A stretch of 64,000 nucleotides of DNA from assembly GCF_000768675.1 (NCBI RefSeq), contig NZ_AVPI01000023.1:1-64000 (forward strand). The letters are read 5' to 3'. The notes beneath the pieces are model-generated. The model was not told the DNA's origin, searched no databases, and saw nothing but the letters and a program-made list of their open reading frames with translations. The stretch comes from Knoellia flava TL1 (GTDB lineage Bacteria > Actinomycetota > Actinomycetes > Actinomycetales > Dermatophilaceae). The translations under genes and the position numbers were made by a program. This document shows, in pieces, positions 58,159-64,000 of the stretch. The stretch's first letter is position 1; every line of letters begins with the position of its first letter.

Positions 58159-58914
58159 TCAGTACCAGTGCGGGTAGCGCGCGTTCCAGAAGTCCCATGC
58201 CGCGCACGGCGAGCCGTACGACTGGTCGATGTACCAGAGGCCCCACTTGATCTGGGTGATCGGGTTGGTGCGGTAGTCCGCGCCGAACTTCGCCATCTTG
58301 CTCGCGGGCAGGCTCTGCGGGATGCCGTAGGCGCCCGAGGACGAGTTCTCGGCGGTGTAGTCCCACGAGCTCTCGCCCTCCCAAAGGAGGTTGAGGCAGC
58401 GCCACTGGCTGTCGCCCCAGCCGTGGTCCGCCATGAGCGCACGGGCGGCCGAGCGCGGGTCCTGCTGGGCGTTCGCGATCGCGGAGGCGCGGGCCTTGTC
58501 GCGGGCGGCCTTCTCGGCGGCGGCGGCGCGTGCCTTGGCGAGCGCGTCGGCCTTCGCCTTGGCGGCGGCGGCGTCGGCGGCGGCCTTGGCCTTCGCGTCG
58601 GCCTCGGCCTTGGCGCTGACGGCCGCGCGCTGGGTGTTGACCCCGGCGCGGTCACGGGAGATGCGGGCACTGTCGCTCGAGCTCTCGCGGGCGGAGAGGG
58701 CCGCCTGCATCGCCGCCGAGCTGCTCAGCGAGAAGGTGTCGGACTCGGCGACGGCGTCACTGGCGTTGACGCCGACGGCCCCGGTCCCGACCAGGGCCAG
58801 GGCCATGCCGGCCGTGACGGCGGGACGCCGGGCGACACCGAGGGCGACGGTCAGGGGGGCTTCGGATGGACGCGCGTGGCGCCCGCGGTGACGACCGCGG
58901 TACCGGCTGCTCAT
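58159..58914 (-). CDS. Secreted transglycosylase-like (SLT/Rpf-like) protein with Ala/Lys linker
   Basis: The 251-residue protein has a basic N-terminus, a hydrophobic segment (about residues 29-52) for export and a long Ala/Lys/Glu coiled-coil linker (about 85-150). The C-terminal domain (about 160-251) has CLNLLWEGESSWDYTAENSSSGAYGIPQ and ITQIKWGLWYI. These are typical of actinobacterial lytic-transglycosylase-like domains with the catalytic Glu in EGESSW. It likely cleaves peptidoglycan. The ATG at 58914 has GAGAGGAAA upstream; the 5' leader contains a hairpin at 58941-58970. Confidence 0.8.
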   Translation of the reverse strand: MSSRYRGRHRGRHARPSEAPLTVALGVARRPAVTAGMALALVGTGAVGVNASDAVAESDTFSLSSSAAMQAALSARESSSDSARISRDRAGVNTQRAAVSAKAEADAKAKAAADAAAAKAKADALAKARAAAAEKAARDKARASAIANAQQDPRSAARALMADHGWGDSQWRCLNLLWEGESSWDYTAENSSSGAYGIPQSLPASKMAKFGADYRTNPITQIKWGLWYIDQSYGSPCAAWDFWNARYPHWY

Positions 58915-58940
58915 TCGAAGGTTTCCTCTCCACACACGAA

Positions 58941-58970
58941 GCAGCCCGGCTGTCGAGGCAGTCGGGCTGC
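58941..58970 (-). promoter_or_regulatory. Hairpin in the 5' leader of the transglycosylase gene
   Basis: GCAGCCCGGC and GTCGGGCTGC form a 10-bp stem (one G-T pair) with a 10-nt loop, ending about 26 bp before the ATG. It could affect translation or mRNA stability. I see no known riboswitch fold. Bases 58971-59113 contain the promoter region, with no clear -10. Confidence 0.4.
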
Positions 58971-59113
58971 GTTACCAAATCGAGACCAACGTACGCGATG
59001 ACCCCGCGAAGGACCAAAACGGGACTCCCGTCGTGCTCACCGCCGAGCGGCACGAACGGGACACCGCGCGGTGACTCCCGTCACGATCGCACACGACCTC
59101 GGGCACGCGGACG

Positions 59114-59154
59114 CCGGTATGCCGTCCACGCACCTTGCGCGGACGGCATACCGG
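59114..59154. terminator. Hairpin made of two GTATGCCG motifs after phoH
   Basis: CCGGTATGCCGTCC pairs perfectly (14 bp, 13-nt loop) with 59141-59154. It lies 22 bp beyond the phoH stop in the 261-bp gap. Both arms contain the nonamer GTATGCCGT, and no T-run follows. Confidence 0.65.
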
Positions 59155-59175
59155 GTCGTGCGTGGTTCGGGACGC

Positions 59176-60600
59176 TCAGGCGAGCCCGTCCTCGGACTCG
59201 AGGAGGTCGGTGACGAGGGCCGCGATCGGGCTGCGCTCGCTGCGCGTCAGGGTGACGTGGGCGAAGAGCGGGTGACCCTTGAGCTTCTCGATGACGGCGG
59301 CGACACCGTCGTGGCGGCCGACGCGCAGGTTGTCGCGCTGCGCGACGTCGTGGGTCATGACGACCTTCGAGTTCTGGCCGATGCGCGAGAGCACGGTGAG
59401 CAGGACGTTGCGCTCGAGCGACTGCGCCTCGTCGACGATGACGAAGGCGTCATGGAGCGAGCGACCCCGGATGTGGGTGAGCGGCAGGACCTCGAGCATC
59501 CCGCGGTCGAGGACCTCCTCGACGACCTCGCGCGAGACGAGGGCGGAGAGCGTGTCGAAGACCGCCTGGCCCCACGGGTTCATCTTCTCCTGCTCGGAGC
59601 CGGGCAGGTAGCCGAGCTCCTGGCCGCCGACGGCGTAGAGCGGGCGGAAGACGACGACCTTGCGCTGCTGGCGCCGCTCCATGACCGCCTCGAGGCCGGC
59701 GCAGAGCGCGAGCGCGGACTTGCCGGTGCCGGCACGGCCGCCGAGGCTCACGATGCCGATGTCGGGGTCGAGGAGGATGTCGAGCGCGATCCGCTGCTCG
59801 GCGCTGCGGCCGTGGAGGCCGAAGGCGTCGCGGTCGCCCTTGACGAGGCGCACCTGCTTGTCGGCGCCGACCCGACCGAGGCCGCTGCCGCGCGGGGACA
59901 GGAGCTTGAGGCCGGTGTGGCACGGCAGCTCGGCAGCTCCGAGGTGCTCGAGGCGGCCGTACTCGTAGAGGTGGTCCATCTCCTCGGTCGTCACCTCGAC
60001 CTCGGACATGCCGGTCCAGCCGGAGTCGACGGCGAGCTCGGCGCGGTACTCCTCGGCCTCCATGCCGCAGGCCGACGCCTTGACCCGCATCGGCAGGTCC
60101 TTGCTGACGATCGTCACCGCGCAGCCCTCGTTGGCGAGGTTCTTGGCGACCGAGAGGATGCGGGTGTCGTTGTCGCCGAGGCGGAAGCCGGCCGGCAGCG
60201 ACGACGGGTCGGTGTGGTTGAGCTCGACCCGCAGGGTGCCGCCGGCCTCGCCGACCGGGACGGGTGCGTCGAGCCGGCCGGCCTGGATGCGCAGGTCGTC
60301 GAGCAGGCGGAGCGCGGTCCGGGCGAAGTAGCCCAGCTCCGGGTGGTGCCGCTTGGCCTCGAGCTCGGTGACGACGACGACGGGCAGCACGACCTCGTGC
60401 TCCTTGAAGCGCAGGAGGGCCCGCGGGTCGGACAGGAGGACCGAGGTGTCGAGGACGTAGGTCCTCAGACCGGGCTCCCCCACCGAGGCCGCCGAAGGAG
60501 CAGTGGTGGCCGTGGCGGCTGTGGTCGCGCGCTTGCGCTGCCGGGGGCTCCCGGCGGTGGTCGTCGGGGCGGAGGCGGTCGAACGCGGGGTCGTGGCCAC
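59176..60600 (-). CDS. PIN-PhoH protein (PhoH2 type)
   Basis: The 474-residue protein has a Ser/Thr/Ala-rich tail (1-42) and a PIN nuclease domain (about 46-180; [12 protein letters not shown] with acidic residues). A PhoH RNA helicase/ATPase domain follows, with P-loop [10 protein letters not shown] (about 285-294) and DEAQSL (about 393). PhoH2 proteins in actinobacteria are sequence-specific RNA unwinding and cleaving enzymes. The ATG at 60600 gives the natural N-terminus. Its 3' end is marked by the motif hairpin. Confidence 0.92.
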   Translation of the reverse strand: MATTPRSTASAPTTTAGSPRQRKRATTAATATTAPSAASVGEPGLRTYVLDTSVLLSDPRALLRFKEHEVVLPVVVVTELEAKRHHPELGYFARTALRLLDDLRIQAGRLDAPVPVGEAGGTLRVELNHTDPSSLPAGFRLGDNDTRILSVAKNLANEGCAVTIVSKDLPMRVKASACGMEAEEYRAELAVDSGWTGMSEVEVTTEEMDHLYEYGRLEHLGAAELPCHTGLKLLSPRGSGLGRVGADKQVRLVKGDRDAFGLHGRSAEQRIALDILLDPDIGIVSLGGRAGTGKSALALCAGLEAVMERRQQRKVVVFRPLYAVGGQELGYLPGSEQEKMNPWGQAVFDTLSALVSREVVEEVLDRGMLEVLPLTHIRGRSLHDAFVIVDEAQSLERNVLLTVLSRIGQNSKVVMTHDVAQRDNLRVGRHDGVAAVIEKLKGHPLFAHVTLTRSERSPIAALVTDLLESEDGLA

Positions 60601-60892
60601 GGCAGGGCTCCTAGGCGCGCACGTCTACTGGTGCGCTGGCTCGAAGGTGTGGAACCCGGGCGGCCCGCTGCGAGCAGGGAGCCGGGACCGGTCCCTCCTC
60701 CGGAGCGTGGTGTGCTCCATGCGTTGGGCCTCCCGAACGCACCGAGGTGGTGCGTCAGTCGCGACGCTACGACCGGTCGGCGCCCGGCATACGGATGCTT
60801 GCGGCGTGTCGTGAGGTGTTCATCTGCGCTTCCCGCCGGGGACCACATCGGTCGCGTGACGGGTGTGACGGATGGTGCTCCTGTGCCAGAGG
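60601..60892. other. Non-coding gap between phoH and the cis-prenyltransferase
   Basis: About 290 bp without a supported gene. It holds one CGGCATAC motif (60786), a short hairpin ACGCACC/GGTGCGT (60737-60755) and presumably the phoH promoter near its left end. No RNA gene or repeat is evident. Confidence 0.5.
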
Positions 60893-61654
60893 TCAGGCGC
60901 CGAAGCGCCGGTGGCGCTCCCCGAACGCACGCAGCGCGCGAAGGAAGTCGACCTTGCGGAAGTCGGGCCAGTAGGCCTCGCAGAAGTAGAACTCCGAGTG
61001 CGCGCTCTGCCACAGCAGGAACCCGCCGAGCCGCTGCTCCCCCGAGGTGCGGATGACGAGGTCGGGGTCGGGCTGGCCCTTGGTGTAGAGGTGCTCGGCG
61101 ATGTGCTCGACGTCGAGGATCTCGGCGAGCTCCTCGATCGTCGTGCCGAGGTCGGCGTGCTCGAGCAGGAGCGAGCGGACGGCGTCCGCGATCTCGCGGC
61201 GCCCGCCGTAGCCGACGGCGACGTTGACGAGCATGCCGTCGACGTCGGCGGTGCGGGCGGCTGCAGCCTCGAGCCGTTCGCGGGTGGAGTCGGGCAGCAG
61301 GGACAGGGCGCCGACGACGTGGACGCGCCACCGGCGCTCGTCGGCGAGGTCGTCGACGGCCTGCTCGATGATGCCGAGCAGCGGGCGCAGCTCGGACTCC
61401 GAGCGGTTGAGGTTGTCGGTGGAGAGCAGCCAGAGCGTGACGACCTCGACACCGACCTCCTCGCACCAGCCCAAGAGGTTGGCGATGTTGTCGGCACCGG
61501 CCTGGTGCCCCTCGCTCGTGCCGGCGCCGCGCGCCTTGGCCCAGCGACGGTTGCCGTCGAGCATGACTCCGACGTGCCGGGGCACGCTCTCGGGGCCGAG
61601 GTGCTTGGCCAGACGACGCTCGTATGCCGTGTAGAGGACATCACTGAGCGCCAT
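60893..61654 (-). CDS. Cis-prenyltransferase (UppS-like, short-chain Z-isoprenyl diphosphate synthase)
   Basis: The 253-residue protein has the catalytic VMLDGNRRWAK (about residues 30-40) and SGEQRLGGFLLWQSAHSEFYF (about 208-228), the signature of cis-isoprenyl synthases. Context (HlyIII, mca, coaA, phoH) matches the M. tuberculosis Rv1086 region, whose enzyme makes Z,E-farnesyl diphosphate; this product may be the same, or undecaprenyl diphosphate. TACGGT lies 6 nt before the ATG, so the mRNA is probably leaderless. Confidence 0.92.
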   Translation of the reverse strand: MALSDVLYTAYERRLAKHLGPESVPRHVGVMLDGNRRWAKARGAGTSEGHQAGADNIANLLGWCEEVGVEVVTLWLLSTDNLNRSESELRPLLGIIEQAVDDLADERRWRVHVVGALSLLPDSTRERLEAAAARTADVDGMLVNVAVGYGGRREIADAVRSLLLEHADLGTTIEELAEILDVEHIAEHLYTKGQPDPDLVIRTSGEQRLGGFLLWQSAHSEFYFCEAYWPDFRKVDFLRALRAFGERHRRFGA

Positions 61655-61660
61655 GCCGTC

Positions 61661-61666
61661 ACCGTA
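61661..61666 (-). promoter_or_regulatory. -10 element, leaderless cis-prenyltransferase promoter
   Basis: TACGGT on the minus strand, 6 nt before the ATG at 61654. Confidence 0.5.
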
Positions 61667-61711
61667 CCGCCGGGCGCACAGGAGACGCAGAGCACGTCAC
61701 TGCGGCCCGGA

Positions 61712-61729
61712 ACCTACGCAAACGTAGGT
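61712..61729. promoter_or_regulatory. Palindrome upstream of the HlyIII gene
   Basis: ACCTACG-CAAA-CGTAGGT is a perfect 7-bp inverted repeat 15 bp before the HlyIII ATG. It may be an operator, or overlap the -10 box (TATCGT begins at 61729). Confidence 0.45.
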
Positions 61730-61744
61730 ATCGTTGGTACCCAC

Positions 61745-62443
61745 ATGAGCACCTCACGCGAGCCCCGCACGTTCGACGCCCTCGAAGAACGCGTCGATGC
61801 CGTGCTCGACGCCGTCAAGCCCAAGCTCCGCGGCTGGCTGCACCTCGCCATGGCGCCGATCGCCTTCATCGGCGGTCTCGTCCTCGTCGTCCTCGGCGAC
61901 ACCGTGCAGGCCCGGGCCGCGGCAGCGGTCTTCACCGTCACGGCCGTCTTCCTCTTCTCGATGTCGGCGGTCTACCACCGCGGCACGTGGTCACCGCGCT
62001 GGGGCACGGCCCTCAAGCGGATCGACCACTCCAACATCTTCCTCATCATCGCGGGCAGCTACACGCCGTTCGCGCTGCTCCTGCCCAGCGACCAGGCCCG
62101 CACCCTGCTCGCCATCGTCTGGAGCGGGGCCCTCCTCGGCGTCGTCTTCCGGCTCGTCTGGATCCACGCGCCGCGCTGGCTCTACGTCCCCGTCTACGTC
62201 GCGCTCGGCTCCGTCGCGGTCTTCTTCCTCGGACCGCTGCTGCGCCATGCCGGGACGACGGTCGTGTCCTTCGTCGTCGCCGGCGGGGTGCTCTACACCC
62301 TCGGCGCCCTCGTCTACGGCATCAAGCGGCCGAACCCGTCACCGCGCTGGTTCGGGTTCCACGAGATCTTCCACGCGCTAACGATCCTCGCGTTCGTCGC
62401 GCACTACATCGCCGCGTCCATCGCCCTCTACGACCGGGCCTGA
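61745..62443 (+). CDS. Hemolysin III family (PAQR-like) membrane protein
   Basis: The 232-residue protein has seven hydrophobic helices. The PAQR/HlyIII signature includes SAVYHRGTW (about residues 78-86), RIDHSNIFLIIAGSYTPF (about 97-114) and the late HEIFH (about 207-211). The conserved Ser/Asp/His residues suggest a zinc-dependent hydrolase fold. The cellular role is unknown. Its 3' end overlaps the convergent small membrane gene by 66 bp. Confidence 0.9.
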   Translation: MSTSREPRTFDALEERVDAVLDAVKPKLRGWLHLAMAPIAFIGGLVLVVLGDTVQARAAAAVFTVTAVFLFSMSAVYHRGTWSPRWGTALKRIDHSNIFLIIAGSYTPFALLLPSDQARTLLAIVWSGALLGVVFRLVWIHAPRWLYVPVYVALGSVAVFFLGPLLRHAGTTVVSFVVAGGVLYTLGALVYGIKRPNPSPRWFGFHEIFHALTILAFVAHYIAASIALYDRA

Positions 62444-62710
62444 CTCCGCGACCGGCGGCGACTGCCGGGCCTCCCCGCCCGCAGCCTCCTGCTCGGCGGC
62501 CTTCTGCTTGTAGGACATCCGCCGCAGGCGCGCGTTCATGTTGCGCATGAGCAGCCACAGCGAGATGACGAGGAAGAGGAACGCGACGAAGGCCCACAGC
62601 CCGGGCGCGGCCTGCTGGCTCGGCGTGAGGTCGTCCGTCGGGCTCGGCGACGGCGAGGGGGACGGGGAGAGCGGCATGGCAGCCGCGACGAGCAGTCGGT
62701 CGAGGATCAT
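62378..62710 (-). CDS. Small single-TM membrane protein encoded with mca
   Basis: The 110-residue protein has a Ser/Pro-rich N-terminus (SPSPSPSPSPTDD), one transmembrane helix (about residues 38-55), then a basic and an acidic tail. Its ATG overlaps the mca stop (ATGA). A small membrane protein in the same place next to mca is found in mycobacteria. The last 66 bp overlap the convergent HlyIII gene, which is unusual but both frames look real. Confidence 0.65.
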   Translation of the reverse strand: MILDRLLVAAAMPLSPSPSPSPSPTDDLTPSQQAAPGLWAFVAFLFLVISLWLLMRNMNARLRRMSYKQKAAEQEAAGGEARQSPPVAESGPVVEGDGRGDVVRDEREDR

Positions 62711-63648
62711 GCGGTGCGCTCCTTGCGTCCGTCGTGGGCGAGGGTGAGCGAGCCGGACGTCGCGAGGGCGTCGGCCTCGGCGACGTCGGTCGGCAGCCCG
62801 GCGAAGAGGTCGTCCTCGCCCTCGACGATCGGCACGTAGGACAGGCCCGCCTCGTAGTCCTCCCACGGCCAGATCCGGGCCTGCTCCTCGCGCGAGACCT
62901 TGAAGAAGGTGCCGTCGGGGTCGATCTGGGTCGCGTGCGCGAGCAGGGCGGCGTCGCGCCGGTCGAACCACTTCTCGGCCCGGATCCGCGTCGTGATCGT
63001 CCGCTCGCGGGCGGGGTCCCAGTTCTCCAGCCACGCGGCATACGGGCTCTCCTCGCCCAGCGCCGTGAGCGCCTCGTGGAAGGCGACGACGCGGCCACGG
63101 CTGAAGGTCTGGTTGTAGTAGATCTTGAGCGGCTGCCACGGCTGCCCGGCTCCTGGGTATGCGGTCGGGTCGCCCGCCGCCTCGAAGGCCGCCATCGAGA
63201 CGTCGTGGCACATGATGTGGTCCGGGTGGGGGTAGCCGCCGTTCTCGTCGTAGGTCGTCATGACGTGCGGACGGAAGCGGCGGATCTCGCGCACCAGGGC
63301 CTCGGTCGTCACCTCGAGCGGCTCGAGCGCGAAGCAGCCGTCGGGCAGCGGCGGCAGCGGGTCACCCTCGGGCAGGCCGGAGTCGACGAAGCCGAGCCAG
63401 GTGTGCTGGACGCCGAGGATCTCCCGGGCGCGGGCCATCTCGTCACGGCGGACCTGGGCGAGGTCGCGCAGGATGTGCGGGTCGTCGGCGAGGTTGGGGT
63501 TGAGCACGTCGCCGCGCTCGCCGCCGGTGCACGAGACGACGAGCACCTCGTGGCCCTCGTCGACGTACTTCGCCATCACCGCGGCGCCCTTGCTCGACTC
63601 GTCGTCGGGGTGCGCGTGGACGCACATGAGACGGAGGCGGTCAGACAC
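62707..63648 (-). CDS. mca: Mycothiol S-conjugate amidase
   Basis: The 313-residue PIG-L-fold enzyme has CVHAHPDDE (about residues 9-17), TYDENGGYPHPDHIMCHD (about 139-156) and IYYNQTFSRGR, as in Mca of mycobacteria and Streptomyces. It cleaves mycothiol S-conjugates to release mercapturic acids and thus detoxifies electrophiles; its presence implies the cell makes mycothiol. The GTG at 63648 is chosen because the conserved strand begins there. It overlaps the small membrane gene. Confidence 0.95.
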   Translation of the reverse strand: MSDRLRLMCVHAHPDDESSKGAAVMAKYVDEGHEVLVVSCTGGERGDVLNPNLADDPHILRDLAQVRRDEMARAREILGVQHTWLGFVDSGLPEGDPLPPLPDGCFALEPLEVTTEALVREIRRFRPHVMTTYDENGGYPHPDHIMCHDVSMAAFEAAGDPTAYPGAGQPWQPLKIYYNQTFSRGRVVAFHEALTALGEESPYAAWLENWDPARERTITTRIRAEKWFDRRDAALLAHATQIDPDGTFFKVSREEQARIWPWEDYEAGLSYVPIVEGEDDLFAGLPTDVAEADALATSGSLTLAHDGRKERTA

Positions 63649-63761
63649 GTCGAGGGTCCTTCGGGGTCGGGGGGTCGCGCAGGCGACAATGGACGCGGCC
63701 ACCATCTTCGCACCCGGCCGACGCGCCCGTGCGAGCCCCGTCGACAGGACCAGGAACCCGC

Positions 63762-64000
63762 ATGCCGCTCCCCCGCCCCGCACCCGGGACCGCGCACTGG
63801 TGGGTCGTCGGGATCCTCGGCGTGGGGATCATGGTCGCCGGGGTCGTGTGGTTCGGGCTCGCGTCGGCCAACGCGCTGCGGGCCGACGTCACGGCATACA
63901 GGGTCGTCTCCGACTCCGTGCTCGAGCTCGGCTACGACGTGCACCGGCCCGACGGTGCGGCGGTGCGCTGCACCATCGAGGCGCAGGACGTGCGCCACGG
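63762..64000 (+). CDS. DUF4307 protein (cut by window edge)
   Basis: The first 79 residues show one transmembrane helix (about 14-34) and the start of an extracellular domain (YRVVSDSVLELGYDVHRPDGAAVRCTIEA), matching the DUF4307 family. It is divergent from mca, as in mycobacteria. The function is unknown. The gene continues beyond the window. Confidence 0.75.
   Translation, partial: MPLPRPAPGTAHWWVVGILGVGIMVAGVVWFGLASANALRADVTAYRVVSDSVLELGYDVHRPDGAAVRCTIEAQDVRH

Noticed and set aside
58915-59060. c-di-AMP (ydaO) riboswitch before the transglycosylase-like gene
   Set aside because: Such switches precede many actinobacterial wall hydrolase genes, but I see only a simple 10-bp hairpin and none of the multi-helix ydaO core.

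Overview
The window looks like chromosome of a high-GC (roughly 70 %) Gram-positive actinobacterium. WhiB, mycothiol conjugate amidase (Mca), the PIN-PhoH protein, UdgX, a GuaB/GuaB3 pair, a His-tailed GroEL1 behind two CIRCE operators, and many apparently leaderless promoters all point to Actinomycetota. The overall flavour fits Micrococcales (Intrasporangiaceae-like), but that is an inference from gene content. No rRNA, tRNA, transposase, prophage or CRISPR array was seen. Coding density is very high, with many 1-7 bp start/stop overlaps.

Layout. 1-4.9 kb: envelope genes (LiaF-like membrane protein, Nudix hydrolase, GT4 glycosyltransferase, PIG-L deacetylase, LPG-synthase-type membrane protein). 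4.9-9.3 kb: a large AsnB fused to a CofE/COG1478-like domain, then guaA. 9.3-14.9 kb: DUF3817, SURF1, UdgX and a heterodimeric ABC exporter with one intact and one ruined ATP site. 14.9-24.3 kb: GMC oxidoreductase, succinic semialdehyde dehydrogenase, guaB3, an MFS exporter, a P1 peptidase and guaB. 24.5-29.4 kb: WhiB3-type regulator, Asp/Glu racemase, S4 protein, a TetR/DAPG-hydrolase-like pair, manA and a LacI regulator. 29.5-34.6 kb: a 1693-residue secreted GH92 mannosidase. 34.8-37 kb: groES-groEL. 37-44.7 kb: GNAT, SpoIID/LytB-FG-GAP protein, methyltransferase, nucleoside hydrolase-ribokinase, GH3 lipoprotein. 44.8-48.1 kb: small hypotheticals and a NarL-type two-component system. 48.2-58.1 kb: tsaD-rimI-tsaB-tsaE-hydrolase-alr, nnr-acpS-glmS, coaA. 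58.1-64 kb: transglycosylase-like protein, PhoH, cis-prenyltransferase, HlyIII, small membrane protein, mca, DUF4307.

From memory, the order guaA / GMC / guaB3 / guaB / whiB3 / groEL1-groES / tsa-rimI-alr / nnr / glmS resembles the Rv3396c-Rv3436c part of the M. tuberculosis chromosome. The right end (coaA, phoH2, Z-prenyltransferase, HlyIII, mca, DUF4307) resembles the Rv1081c-Rv1095 part.

The most striking signal is not a gene. The nonamer GTATGCCGT (core octamer GTATGCCG) recurs throughout on both strands. By eye there are about 49 copies of the octamer and about 30 of the nonamer, against roughly 2 and 0.3 expected from base composition. It sits in at least five codon registers, forcing rare codons (ATA, TAT, GCA, GTA), and occurs three times as inverted pairs forming intergenic hairpins. 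This is the architecture of the DNA-uptake sequences of Neisseria and Pasteurellaceae. To my knowledge no such sequence is described in actinobacteria, so it is the leading candidate for an undescribed system here.
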